A stretch of DNA of 64,000 bases from contig NZ_RPFZ01000001.1 of the NCBI RefSeq assembly GCF_003815535.1, positions 2,232,001-2,296,000 on the forward strand. The letters are read 5' to 3'. The stretch is from Aurantiacibacter spongiae. GTDB lineage: Bacteria; Pseudomonadota; Alphaproteobacteria; Sphingomonadales; Sphingomonadaceae. A program made the position numbers and the translations under genes. Shown in pieces: positions 11,133 to 21,349 of this stretch. Positions within the stretch are counted from its first letter, which is position 1. The number at the start of each line of letters is the position of its first letter. The notes beneath the pieces are model-generated. The model was given only the letters and a program-made list of their open reading frames with translations. It ran no database searches and was not told the DNA's origin.

Positions 11133-12043
11133 TGGCGCGCACCGCGACCCGCAAGACCAGGGGCGTTCGGCGGCAGGCGCGGGCGGAGGGCAACCGCACC
11201 CGCGTGCGCAAGGCGCGCAGGCACGGCCAGTCGGCGCTCGGCAAGGCGCTGGCGCTGCTGCCCTTCACCGAAGAGCAGCTGCAAAGGGCGTTCACCATCC
11301 TCATCATCGCCGGCGCGGCCGCGCTGGCGCTGTTCATAGCCCAGGTTTCCGGCGCGACGGCGCTGGCGGCGGACCGGATGGCGCACATCGCGTCCAATGC
11401 CGGGTTCAAGGTCCGCCATATCGAACCGCACGGGGTCGAGCGGATGAACGTGCAGACCGTCTACGAGAAGGCGCTCGGGCAGAACGATCTGGCGATGACG
11501 CGGGTCGATCTCGCCGGGCTGCGCGACGATCTGCTGACGCTGCCGTGGGTCAAGGATGCGCGCGTCTCGCGGCAGTTGCCCGATGCGCTGGTGATCGACA
11601 TCGTCGAGCGCACGCCGCACGCGGTCCTGCGCAAGCCCGACCGGCTGGTGCTGATCGACCCTGAAGGCAACGAGCTCGAACCCATCGGGGCGCGTGAGGC
11701 GAGCGACTACATGCTGATCGAGGGGCCGGGCGCCCAATCGCAGGTCGCGGCGCTCGACGGGTTGCTCGATGCCGCGCCCGCGCTGCGTCCGAAGGTGACG
11801 GGGGCCGAATGGGTCGGCAATCGTCGCTGGAACCTCACTTTCGATACCGACCAGCAGCTCGCTTTGCCGGAAGGCGACGAGGCGAGCGCGGCGGCGCTCA
11901 TCAGTTTCGCGCAGGCCGACGGCGTCCACCGCCTGATCGGCGGCAAGGCCGTGGCGTTCGACATGCGCAACCCGCCGCGCATGTACATGCGCGTTCCGGG
12001 GCGGGCGGAAAGCCAGGAACTGGCAGTGGGGCAGAGCAGCTAG
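11132..12043 (+). CDS. ftsQ: Cell division protein FtsQ
   Basis: Bitopic divisome scaffold protein. 303 aa from ATG 11132. It has a strongly basic cytoplasmic N-terminus (about 45 residues rich in Arg/Lys), one membrane helix around residues 50-70, then a POTRA domain (from roughly residue 85, FKVRHIEPHGVERM) and the FtsQ beta domain (WVKDARVSRQLPDALVIDIVERTPHAVLR). Placement between ddl and ftsA is canonical. Four bases separate its stop from ftsA. Confidence 0.94.
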   Translation: MARTATRKTRGVRRQARAEGNRTRVRKARRHGQSALGKALALLPFTEEQLQRAFTILIIAGAAALALFIAQVSGATALAADRMAHIASNAGFKVRHIEPHGVERMNVQTVYEKALGQNDLAMTRVDLAGLRDDLLTLPWVKDARVSRQLPDALVIDIVERTPHAVLRKPDRLVLIDPEGNELEPIGAREASDYMLIEGPGAQSQVAALDGLLDAAPALRPKVTGAEWVGNRRWNLTFDTDQQLALPEGDEASAAALISFAQADGVHRLIGGKAVAFDMRNPPRMYMRVPGRAESQELAVGQSS

Positions 12044-12047
12044 AACG

Positions 12048-13355
12048 ATGAGCACACCCAGACCGACAGGGCCGCGCATCGCGCGGGTGATCGGGGCGAT
12101 CAATATCGGATCCTTCCGGATCTCGGCGATGATCGCCGGACTGACCGAAAACGGCGAGATGCAGGTGCTAGGCAGCGGCCACCGCGCCGCGCAGGGCATC
12201 AAGCGGGGCTACGTCATCGACATGGCAGCGGCGACCTATGCCGTGCGCGATGCGCTGGAGCGGGCGGAGAAGCTCGCGGGCACGAGTGTCGACCAGGTCT
12301 GGATCGGCTGTTCGGGGGCAGGGCTGGCAAGCCAGATCCGCCCCGTGGAAATCGCCATTGGCGGTCGCCGGATCGAGGAAGAGGATATCGAGGCGCTGCT
12401 AGTCGCGGCGCGGGGCAGCCTGGAGCCCGACGGGCGCACGGTGCTGCATGCACAACCGGCCTGCTATTTTCTCGACGGTGCGCACGGCGTCGCCAATCCC
12501 AAGGGCCTGCATGCCGACCGGCTGGGTGTCGACATCCACGTCATGCTCGCCGACGGCGCACCGGTGCGCAACGTCACCGAGGCGGTGCAGAGCGCACATC
12601 TCGACGTGGAAGGCATCGTCGCCTCCCCGCTCGCCACCGGTCTCGCCTGCCTGACGGCGGAAGAGCGCGACCTCGGCGTCGCGATGGTCGAACTGGGGGG
12701 CGAGGTCACCAACGTGTCCGTCTATGCGGGCGGCATGCTGGTCGGCCTGCATTCGATTGCCAAGGGTTCGGCAGACATAACCGATGCCATCGCGTCCGCC
12801 TTCTCCATCCGCCGGTTCCAGGCGGAACGGCTGAAATGCGTGTCCGGCTCGGCCATCGCCAGTCCCACCGATCACCGGGAGCTGATTCCCGTCACCGCGC
12901 CGGGAGAGGACAAGCGCGGTCCCGTCGCGCGCGGCGCCGACGATCGCAACCAGGTGCCGCGCGCCGAACTGATCGCGGTCATCACCGGCGAACTCGACAC
13001 GCTGATGAGCGAGGTCGCCAAGTCGCTAGACCGCATGGGCTTTACCGGCGGCAAACCCGGATCGCGCGCGCGGCAGGTGGTCATCACCGGCGGCGGGGCC
13101 GAACTTTCGGGGCTGGCGGACTACGCGCAAAGCGTGCTCGGCGTGCCGGTGCGGATCGGTCGTCCGGTGGCGCTCAAGGGACTGCCCGAGGCGCATTCCG
13201 CCCCCGGTTTCGCCACGCTGGCCGGTCTCGTCCTCTACGCCGCCGAGGATCCGGTGGACATTCGCGCCGCAGGCTCGCGGTTCACCCGCACCTCGTCATA
13301 CGGACCCGTAGCCACGCTGGTTCGGGTGTGGGGCGCGATGAAGGAGTATTTCTGA
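12048..13355 (+). CDS. ftsA: Cell division protein FtsA
   Basis: Actin-like ATPase that tethers FtsZ filaments to the inner membrane. 435 aa. The phosphate-1 region is IGAINIGSFRISAMIA, and the 1C subdomain follows (about residues 85-165). The second nucleotide loop is MVELGGEVTNVSVYAGG and the adenosine loop is VITGGGAELSGL. The last 15 residues (LVRVWGAMKEYF) form the amphipathic membrane-targeting helix. Between about residues 285 and 310 is a charged insert (EDKRGPVARGADDRN), common in alphaproteobacterial FtsA. Confidence 0.96.
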   Translation: MSTPRPTGPRIARVIGAINIGSFRISAMIAGLTENGEMQVLGSGHRAAQGIKRGYVIDMAAATYAVRDALERAEKLAGTSVDQVWIGCSGAGLASQIRPVEIAIGGRRIEEEDIEALLVAARGSLEPDGRTVLHAQPACYFLDGAHGVANPKGLHADRLGVDIHVMLADGAPVRNVTEAVQSAHLDVEGIVASPLATGLACLTAEERDLGVAMVELGGEVTNVSVYAGGMLVGLHSIAKGSADITDAIASAFSIRRFQAERLKCVSGSAIASPTDHRELIPVTAPGEDKRGPVARGADDRNQVPRAELIAVITGELDTLMSEVAKSLDRMGFTGGKPGSRARQVVITGGGAELSGLADYAQSVLGVPVRIGRPVALKGLPEAHSAPGFATLAGLVLYAAEDPVDIRAAGSRFTRTSSYGPVATLVRVWGAMKEYF

Positions 13356-13474
13356 CCGGTTTTCGTTTAACGCGTAGCTGTGGATACGCTATCGCCACGG
13401 TTCACGCCGGAACAGGCTTTATGGCAAGGTAGGGTCCGACACGAAGTCTTCGGGCTCCCCAGGAGTAGAATGGT
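13356..13474 (+). promoter_or_regulatory. ftsA-ftsZ spacer and ftsZ leader
   Basis: This 119-base gap is the only sizeable break in the otherwise overlapping cluster, so it is the likely site of a dedicated ftsZ promoter. A clear AGGAG ribosome-binding site lies about 9 bases before ATG 13475. I could not assign convincing -35/-10 boxes and saw no full CtrA-type TTAA-N7-TTAA site, only a single TTAA half-site near 13368. Confidence 0.35.
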
Positions 13475-15181
13475 ATGAGCATCAATATCGGTCCGCCCTC
13501 GGTCGAGGAACTGCGTCCCCGCATCACCGTGATCGGCGTCGGCGGCGCGGGCGGCAACGCCATCGCGAACATGATCGATGGCGATATCGAGGGGGTCGAT
13601 TTCATCGTCGCCAACACCGATGCGCAGGCGCTCAATTCCTCGACCGCCGAGCATCGCATCCAGCTGGGACCGGACATCACGCAAGGCCTCGGCGCAGGCT
13701 CCCGGCCCGAGGTCGGGCGCGCAGCAGCCGAAGAGACGGTGGAGGAGATCGAACGCGCCCTGGAAGGCGTGAACATGGTCTTCATCGCCGCTGGCATGGG
13801 TGGCGGCACCGGCACCGGCGCGGCGCCCGTCATGGCCAAGATCGCCCGCGACAAGGGTATCCTGACCGTGGGCGTCGTGACCAAGCCGTTCCTGTTCGAG
13901 GGGACGCGCCGCATGCGGGAGGCGGAATCGGGTATCGAGGAACTGCAGAAGTGCGTCGATACGCTGATCGTCATCCCCAACCAGAACCTGTTCCTGGTGG
14001 CCAAGGCGGACACCACCTTCAAGGAAGCCTTCGCGCTGGCGGACGAGGTGTTGCAGCAGGGCGTGCGGTCCATCACCGACCTGATGGTGATGCCTGGCCT
14101 CATCAATCTCGACTTCGCCGACGTGCGCTCAGTGATGGGCGAGATGGGCAAGGCGATGATGGGTACCGGCGAAGGCGAGGGCGACAACCGCGCCCTGGAG
14201 GCCGCCGAGCGCGCCATTGCCAACCCGCTGCTCGACGGCGTGAGCATGCAGGGCGCCAAGGGCGTCATCATCTCCATCATCGGCGGCGAGGACATGAAGC
14301 TGCTGGAGGTGGACGAAGCCGCCAACCACATCCGCGAACTGGTCGATCCCGAAGCGAACATCATCTGGGGCAGCGCGTTCAATCCCGAACTCGACGGCAA
14401 GATCCGCGTATCGGTTGTCGCCACCGGTATCGAGCAGACCGCGCAGCAGGCGGAAACCGCCTCGCGCCCGCTCGACCTGTCGGCAGCACGCGGTCCGCGC
14501 AAGCCGAGCATCCCGGCGGCGGAGGACAACTTTGCCGCGATCGACGAGGCTGACGACTTCGACGACGATACGCTGGAACTGGGTGCAGGGGACGAGGACG
14601 TTCCGGGCGAGAGCCATTCCGAAGCGGTATCGGCGAGCGATGACGAAGGCGCTCCGCGAACTCCGGATGGCGCCGCTTCGTCCGAAGGCGAAGCGGGCGA
14701 GGGCGAGGACGCCTACCTCGCTTCCCCTGCGGACGACGACGCATACGGAAGCGATCGCGGCAGCGGATACGCCGACGCGCAGGACGACGACCAGGATGCC
14801 GATGACACCGCCTTCGACCTGACCGACGAGGCGGACGAGGCCGCCGGAACGCCGGGGCAGGACGAATTGCTGCTCGACGCCAGCCGGCTGGCGCAGGGCG
14901 GTGGCGACGTGCAACCCGCCGGCGGACGCCGCGCGCGGATGCTGGGGGGCGGCGGAGCGGGCGATACCGGGCCGGGTGACGGCGCAGGCAATGTGGGGGC
15001 GGGTACGCCGACCGCGCCGACGCCGGCGCCATCTTCGGGCGGCAGCACCCTGTTCGAGCGCATGGCCAACCTTTCCCGCCAGTCGCCCGGCAATTCCGCG
15101 GACGAAGATGACGACGAGGATGACGACGAGGGCTCGGCCATGCGCATTCCGCGCTTTCTCGGCCGGCAGAGCAACCAGTAG
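13475..15181 (+). CDS. ftsZ: Cell division protein FtsZ
   Basis: Tubulin-like GTPase that forms the Z ring. 568 aa, well above the 380-500 usual in bacteria. The GTPase core (residues 1 to about 325) has [14 protein letters not shown], the tubulin signature [15 protein letters not shown] and the T7 loop NLDFADV. From about residue 330 to 550 comes a long low-complexity linker, first acidic (Asp/Glu rich, 365-470) and then Gly/Pro/Ala rich. The protein ends with the conserved C-terminal peptide [11 protein letters not shown] that binds FtsA and other partners. Confidence 0.97.
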   Translation: MSINIGPPSVEELRPRITVIGVGGAGGNAIANMIDGDIEGVDFIVANTDAQALNSSTAEHRIQLGPDITQGLGAGSRPEVGRAAAEETVEEIERALEGVNMVFIAAGMGGGTGTGAAPVMAKIARDKGILTVGVVTKPFLFEGTRRMREAESGIEELQKCVDTLIVIPNQNLFLVAKADTTFKEAFALADEVLQQGVRSITDLMVMPGLINLDFADVRSVMGEMGKAMMGTGEGEGDNRALEAAERAIANPLLDGVSMQGAKGVIISIIGGEDMKLLEVDEAANHIRELVDPEANIIWGSAFNPELDGKIRVSVVATGIEQTAQQAETASRPLDLSAARGPRKPSIPAAEDNFAAIDEADDFDDDTLELGAGDEDVPGESHSEAVSASDDEGAPRTPDGAASSEGEAGEGEDAYLASPADDDAYGSDRGSGYADAQDDDQDADDTAFDLTDEADEAAGTPGQDELLLDASRLAQGGGDVQPAGGRRARMLGGGGAGDTGPGDGAGNVGAGTPTAPTPAPSSGGSTLFERMANLSRQSPGNSADEDDDEDDDEGSAMRIPRFLGRQSNQ

Positions 15182-15278
15182 GCATTTCGCGACCGGCGGA
15201 CGCGTTCGCGCGGCAGGCCGGTCGCAACGCCGAATGTCGTTCTAGCCGTATTCAGTCCTTCGCGTGTAGACGGCACGC

Positions 15279-17123
15279 ATGACGCCACCGCGCCCGATGA
15301 CCCGAACCCCCCGCCCGCCACGCTCCGCCTTCGCGCTTGCCGCGCTGCTGGCCGCGACCAGCGTGCCGCTATCCGCAACGCAGGCGCAGGAGGTGGTGCA
15401 GCAGCTTCCCAACCCGGCGCAGGAAGATCTGGCGGACGCCATGCGTCGGCTGGGTAGCAACCCGGAATCGGTGCCCGCCCTGGTCGCCGCGGGACGGGCC
15501 TCGCTCGAACTGGGCGACGCCGACGCGGCGCAGGGATTCTTCAACCGCGCGCTCTCGATCGCGCCCGAGGATGGCCGGGTGCTGTCCGGACTTGCCCTGA
15601 TCGCCGTGCGACAGGGCGACGCCGTAACCGCGGTGCGCCTGTTCGACGACGCCGAGGCTGCCGGCGAATCGCTTGCTCCCTATGCCGCCGATCGAGGCCT
15701 GGCCTACGATCTGACCGGCCAGAACGCACAGGCGCAGCGGTATTACCGTGAAGCCCTGTCGCGCGGCGAGACGGCGGAGACGGTGCGCCGGCTGGCTCTC
15801 AGCTACGCCATTGCCGGTGACGCCGACGCGTCCGAGACGACCCTGCTCCCGCTGTTGCAGCGGCAGGATCGCGCGGCCTTCCGCACGCGCGCCTTCGTTC
15901 TCGCAATCCTGGGCCAGGGGGAGGAGGCGGTGTCGATCGCGTCCACCATGCTGCCGCAACGGCTCGCAAACCAGATGGAACCGTTCCTGCGCGACATGGA
16001 CCGGCTGACGGCGGCGCAGCAGGCGGCGGCGGCCAATCTCGGGCGTTTCCCCACGCCCGCGCAGATCGGTCGCGATACCCCGGAGATCGCGGCGTTGTCC
16101 CGCGTCGCTTCACAGAACGCTCCGCCGCGTTCGCAGGCGCGTGCCGCCGACCGCCTCGTGCCCGGCGGCGAACCGCTGGGACCGGCTGCGAGGTCCGCCA
16201 CGCCCTCCGCACCCGCGAGCGGCGAACTACCGGCGCGCCAGGCTGCGGTGCAACCGGTCGCTCCGCCGCCCGCAACCGCCGCCGCTCCCGCGCAGCGGCG
16301 GCTTGCGGACGCGTCCGATGCGCGCTCGCAACCTGCGAGCGATACGCGGACGCGCGGGTTCCAGTCACGGCCGGTGCAGCAGGCCCGTGAATTGCCGGGA
16401 ATACGCGAAAGCGTTCGCGGCACGGTAACGGTCCAGCCGGCCGAAGAAGACCCCGCCCCAGCCGGACTGGCGCTTCCGACGCCATCGGCGTCTCCCGCTC
16501 CCAGCCCGGCTCTTTCCGCCTCTGACCCGGCTACGGCAGTCGATTCCAGCGGCGAATTGCCGGCGATCGACCCGTCTGCGGCAAGCCGCGAAGCTACGGT
16601 CGTCGCGAGCCTCGCTGACGAACCGGCCACGCGGAACGAGCGTCGCGATGCACGTCCGTCCTTCTCGATTTCCGAACGCGGCGAAGACTCCGCCGAAGAA
16701 GCCGAACGCGTCGATCTCGCCAGTGCGTTCGCCGATTTCGATCTGGCGGCCTCGCCCGCATCCTCCTCGGCGCGAGCGGGGGCGGTCGATATCACCGCGA
16801 TCCAGCCGCGCCGCGAGGCGCCGCCTTCCGCAGCCGCTCCCGCTCCGCCGGTCAGCCCGGCGCGGCACTGGGTGCAGGTCGCAACCGGGCAGGACGTCGA
16901 CGCTTTCCGTTTCGATTGGCGGCGTATCGTGCGCGCCAGCGACGGCCTGCTCGACAATTACGACGCCTTCACCGCGCCCTGGGGGCAGACCAATCGGCTG
17001 CTCACCGGTCCCTTCGCCAGCGCCGCCGACGCAAATGCCTTCGTGCGCGAACTGGGTGAGGCGGGTGTCGACGCGTTCCGCTTTTCAAGCTCGGCGGGTG
17101 AGGAAATATCGCCGCTGGATTAG
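15279..17123 (+). CDS. TPR and SPOR domain envelope protein
   Basis: 614 aa with an N-terminal signal peptide (hydrophobic stretch ending TQAQEV, near residue 36). ATG 15279 or 15297 could start it; both leave the signal intact. Residues 45-240 look like tetratricopeptide repeats (SLELGDADAAQGFFNRALSI, then GRVLSGLALIAVRQGD). A long Pro/Ala/Ser-rich linker follows (about 260-525), then a C-terminal SPOR-like domain (HWVQVATGQDVDAFRFDWRR to AFRFSSSAG). SPOR domains bind denuded septal peptidoglycan, and the position after ftsZ fits a role in division or septal wall remodelling. The exact function is not known. Confidence 0.8.
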   Translation: MTPPRPMTRTPRPPRSAFALAALLAATSVPLSATQAQEVVQQLPNPAQEDLADAMRRLGSNPESVPALVAAGRASLELGDADAAQGFFNRALSIAPEDGRVLSGLALIAVRQGDAVTAVRLFDDAEAAGESLAPYAADRGLAYDLTGQNAQAQRYYREALSRGETAETVRRLALSYAIAGDADASETTLLPLLQRQDRAAFRTRAFVLAILGQGEEAVSIASTMLPQRLANQMEPFLRDMDRLTAAQQAAAANLGRFPTPAQIGRDTPEIAALSRVASQNAPPRSQARAADRLVPGGEPLGPAARSATPSAPASGELPARQAAVQPVAPPPATAAAPAQRRLADASDARSQPASDTRTRGFQSRPVQQARELPGIRESVRGTVTVQPAEEDPAPAGLALPTPSASPAPSPALSASDPATAVDSSGELPAIDPSAASREATVVASLADEPATRNERRDARPSFSISERGEDSAEEAERVDLASAFADFDLAASPASSSARAGAVDITAIQPRREAPPSAAAPAPPVSPARHWVQVATGQDVDAFRFDWRRIVRASDGLLDNYDAFTAPWGQTNRLLTGPFASAADANAFVRELGEAGVDAFRFSSSAGEEISPLD

Positions 17124-17280
17124 GCGGTTAGAGGGCGCCGCGCGTTATCCCCGGAAGCTTGTTCACAAGTCTCCAACAGCCGAAACAAGTTTTGCCCGAC
17201 ACAATGCCGGCCCGCGATTGCGCGTATCATGCCTGCCGACGCATTAAGCATCGCATGACAGGACGACGGGTAGCAGACGC

Positions 17281-17790
17281 ATGACCATGGAACGCGAACG
17301 AATCGAGGAGGTGGTCGAGGATGCCGCCCCGGTCGAGATGCTGTCCGCCCTCTTCGCCGCGCGCGGATGGGCGCACGAACAGGTCGGCGAGGACGAGATC
17401 TCCGGCGAAATTCCCGGCAGCTGGACGACCTATCAGGTGCGCGCGATCTGGCGCACCGAGGACAATGTGCTGCAAATTCTGTGCATGCCCGATACCCGCG
17501 TGCCCGACGGCAAACGCCGCGACGCGGTGGAATTGCTGGCCCTGGTCAACGAACAGTTGTGGCTCGGCCATTTCGATATCTGGTCGCAGGGCGGCATGCT
17601 GCTCTATCGCCACGGCCTCATGCTGGGAGACGAGGGGCTGCTGTCGGTGGACATGGCACAGCTGGCGATCGAAAGCGCCGTGGCCGAATGCGACCGGTTC
17701 TATCCCGCCTTCCAGTTCGTCCTGTGGGGCGACAAATCCCCGCGCAGCGCACTGGACGCAGCACTCGTGGATGCCGCCGGAGAAGCGTGA
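17281..17790 (+). CDS. YbjN domain-containing protein
   Basis: 169 aa, no signal peptide or membrane segment, acidic. The body matches the YbjN/type III chaperone-like fold found widely in alphaproteobacteria: LLSALFAARGW-type opening (MLSALFAARGWAHEQ), an internal RVPDGKRRDAVELLALVNEQLWLGHF helix region, and the MLLYRHGLML strand. Function is uncertain; members behave as small chaperone-like or sensory proteins. Start 17281 or 17287 (second Met). It stands alone between the SPOR gene and the BI-1 gene. Confidence 0.75.
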   Translation: MTMERERIEEVVEDAAPVEMLSALFAARGWAHEQVGEDEISGEIPGSWTTYQVRAIWRTEDNVLQILCMPDTRVPDGKRRDAVELLALVNEQLWLGHFDIWSQGGMLLYRHGLMLGDEGLLSVDMAQLAIESAVAECDRFYPAFQFVLWGDKSPRSALDAALVDAAGEA

Positions 17791-17934
17791 CATCGGCCAT
17801 GCTGGCGGGGTTCGAAGGTTAATGTCGCAAGCTGTCGCGCAGGCCCGGTTTTCCTTGAAAAACGCAGGCGGAATGGCGATATTGCTGGCTGACCCGGCCC
17901 GCGAGTGAGGCCGGACATAGGAGTTTGGATTACG

Positions 17935-18708
17935 ATGGCAAACTGGAACGACAACCGCGCCCGCCAGGGTTTCGGCGTGTCGCCGAGCCAGACGGGTGAT
18001 GTCGCTGGCCGCACGACATTCGATGCGGGCCTGAGGGAGCATATGCTCTCCATCTACAATTACATGGCATCGGGCGTGCTGCTGACCGGTATCGTCGCGC
18101 TGCTGACTGCGCGGTCGGGGCTGGCGGTGCAGTTCGCGCAGGGTCCGCTGATGTGGATCGTCGCGCTTTCGCCGCTCGCCATCGTGTTCGCGATGAGCTT
18201 CGGTCGCAACAAGTTTTCAACCACGACTTTGCAGGCGATGTTCTGGGGCTTCGCCGTCCTGATGGGGCTGTCGCTGTCGACGCTCTTCCTCGTCTACACC
18301 GGTGGATCGATCGCGGCGACGTTCTTCGCCACCGCGGGCGCCTTTGCCGGCCTCAGCCTTTGGGGTTACACGACCAAGAAGGATATCTCGGCCTGGGGAA
18401 GCTTCCTCATCATGGGCGTCATCGGCCTTCTGGTGGCGATGGTTGTCAACATGTTCATCGGCTCGCAGACACTCGATCTGGTGGTCAGCTTCATCGGCGT
18501 GCTGATCTTCGCGGGCCTCACCGCCTACGATACGCAGCGACTGAAGCAGGAATATCTCGCCGTCCAGCAGGCGCGGATGACCAACCCCTCCGTCGCCGCG
18601 GCCTATCCTGCCGGCAAGATGGTCGTGATGGGCGCGCTGTCGCTCTACCTCGATTTCATCAACATGTTCCTGTTCCTGCTGCGGTTCATGGGCGTCGCCC
18701 GCGACTGA
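17935..18708 (+). CDS. Bax inhibitor-1/YccA family membrane protein
   Basis: 257 aa with seven hydrophobic segments, typical of the BI-1/TMBIM family of pH-gated ion-leak proteins in the inner membrane. The N-terminus FDAGLREHMLSIYNYMASGVLL is the usual bacterial BI-1 opening, and the conserved acidic motif appears in GLTAYDTQRLKQEYL. ATG 17935 is chosen because it sits right after the leader and gives MANWNDNRARQGF; an in-frame ATG at 17905 would add ten atypical residues. A strong terminator follows. Confidence 0.9.
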   Translation: MANWNDNRARQGFGVSPSQTGDVAGRTTFDAGLREHMLSIYNYMASGVLLTGIVALLTARSGLAVQFAQGPLMWIVALSPLAIVFAMSFGRNKFSTTTLQAMFWGFAVLMGLSLSTLFLVYTGGSIAATFFATAGAFAGLSLWGYTTKKDISAWGSFLIMGVIGLLVAMVVNMFIGSQTLDLVVSFIGVLIFAGLTAYDTQRLKQEYLAVQQARMTNPSVAAAYPAGKMVVMGALSLYLDFINMFLFLLRFMGVARD

Positions 18709-18731
18709 TCGCACGACGGATTCGAGAAAAG

Positions 18732-18770
18732 ATGCCCGGGACGCGGATTTCGCATCCCGGGCATTTTCTT
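18732..18770 (+). terminator. Rho-independent terminator after the BI-1 gene
   Basis: Perfect 10-bp stem, ATGCCCGGGA (18732-18741) with TCCCGGGCAT (18755-18764), a 13-base loop and TTTTCTT just downstream. It lies 24 bases after the BI-1 stop. Confidence 0.9.
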
Positions 18771-18870
18771 ATGTTCACGTGGCATGTAGGAAGCGCCGCG
18801 TAACAATCGGTTACGCGCAATTCGACGCGCATCGCGCCCTGTTGTCCGGAAGAGAGGAAGCCTGCCCGAC

Positions 18871-19809
18871 ATGACCCGTGCCCCGCTTACCATACGCACG
18901 ATCGCCACTGTCGGCGTCTGTGCCGCGCTGGCCGCCTGCGCGACCCCCGAACCGCCGCCCCCGCCGCCCCCGCCGCCCCCGCCGCCCGCGCCGGTGGTGG
19001 AGGCTGTTCCCTATCGTCCGCTGCCGCCGCCCCAGGCGGCCTATGACATGGCGCTGCCCGCCAAGGACGCGCTCGGCAACCGGACGACCATCAACACCGC
19101 GCTCGAAACCGACGAGGCGGTGTGGCATTTCCGCTCGGGCTGGAACGTGGCCGCCCTCAACTGCACCCGTCCGCAGGACCAACCGATCCTCGACGCCTAC
19201 GGCCAGATGCTGCAGGACCATGCCAGCCGGCTGAGCGAGGCGAACAGCGCGCTCGAAGCGCGTTTCCGCAGCCAGGCGGAAGAGGACCGGCGCGAGGCTG
19301 GCCTGGCGCGCAGCGCGAACGAGGCGCGGCGTGCCGCGATCCGTCTGCGCGAGGCTCATTCGACGGAGATGTACAACTATTTCGCCACCCCCGGCGCGCG
19401 CACCGCGTTCTGCGAGGCTGCCCTGGCTGTCGCGAACGATTACCTTGCAACGCCGCCGGAGGATTTCGGCACCTTCGCGATGGCCGGACTTCAGCGCTAC
19501 GAGATGGCGTTCGACCAGTTCTGGTCCAGATACGAGGAGTACAAGACCGCCTCGGACGCCTGGGATCGGCAATACGGCGCCCGTTACGGCGCGTCGCAAC
19601 CCGGCTGGGTGGCGCTTTACGGCACGGAGGCGCAGAAGATCGCCGCCGGTATGCTCGCCGCGCCGGAGCCGGAGATGGTCGGCGAGGTTCGCGATCCCGA
19701 TACGGGCGCGGCCATCCCCGTCGTCCCGGTGCGCGAGGACGCCAGCAGCCAGCCGGTCGTCCAGCCTGTCCCGAGCGGGGAGGGCGACGAGGCGGCATCG
19801 GGGGAATAG
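18871..19809 (+). CDS. Proline-rich lipoprotein, unknown function
   Basis: 312 aa. A type II signal peptide with lipobox LAAC places Cys near residue 23, so it should be lipidated and exported. Right after it comes a run of twelve prolines (about residues 28-39), then PAPVVEAVPYRPLPPPQAAYDM. The body is alpha-helical and charged (LSEANSALEARFRSQAEEDRREAGLARSAN region) with two further cysteines that could pair. The C-terminal 50 residues are acidic and low-complexity. The proline run could act as a stiff spacer through the envelope. No family is recognised beyond similarity in style to sphingomonad lipoproteins. Confidence 0.7.
   Translation: MTRAPLTIRTIATVGVCAALAACATPEPPPPPPPPPPPPAPVVEAVPYRPLPPPQAAYDMALPAKDALGNRTTINTALETDEAVWHFRSGWNVAALNCTRPQDQPILDAYGQMLQDHASRLSEANSALEARFRSQAEEDRREAGLARSANEARRAAIRLREAHSTEMYNYFATPGARTAFCEAALAVANDYLATPPEDFGTFAMAGLQRYEMAFDQFWSRYEEYKTASDAWDRQYGARYGASQPGWVALYGTEAQKIAAGMLAAPEPEMVGEVRDPDTGAAIPVVPVREDASSQPVVQPVPSGEGDEAASGE
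18952..18987 (+). repeat. Nine-base tandem repeat coding polyproline
   Basis: Four exact copies of CCGCCGCCC in frame within the lipoprotein gene. The unit is a multiple of three, so gain or loss of copies would change spacer length without a frameshift. Confidence 0.9.
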
Positions 19810-19862
19810 GCCGCCCGGAGCCGAAAAGTCCTTGCCTTGCGAGGGGGCGGTAAAATTCCCCT

Positions 19863-19890
19863 TTGCAAGCGCGTGCATTGCCCGCTAAAG
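19863..19890 (+). promoter_or_regulatory. Possible promoter of tRNA-Ala
   Basis: TTGCAA (19863-19868) and CTAAAG (19885-19890) are 16 bases apart and about 60 bases upstream of the tRNA. The -10 box is weak, so this is tentative. Confidence 0.3.
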
Positions 19891-19950
19891 CCCCCGCCTC
19901 TCGCGGGGATTGCCGGTTCTGGCGCTTCTTCGCGGGGATGAAACTGGAAC

Positions 19951-20026
<76 letters not shown>

Positions 20027-20200
20027 GTTGTCTTTCCGTGTTTCCCCGGGTGCCGGCCAGCCGACCGCCCCCTTAGCCTTTCCCGTGGCCGCTCTGCCCG
20101 GATCGCCGAGGGATCCCGCCTGCGTTGGCAGTGCGGCCGGCGCGCGCCGACACGTCCTATCCTGGACAGTTCGTGCCGAACCGCTCGGCGACCGGGATGA

Positions 20201-21331
<1,131 letters not shown>

Positions 21332-21349
21332 CGCGCTAGTCGGGTCGCG

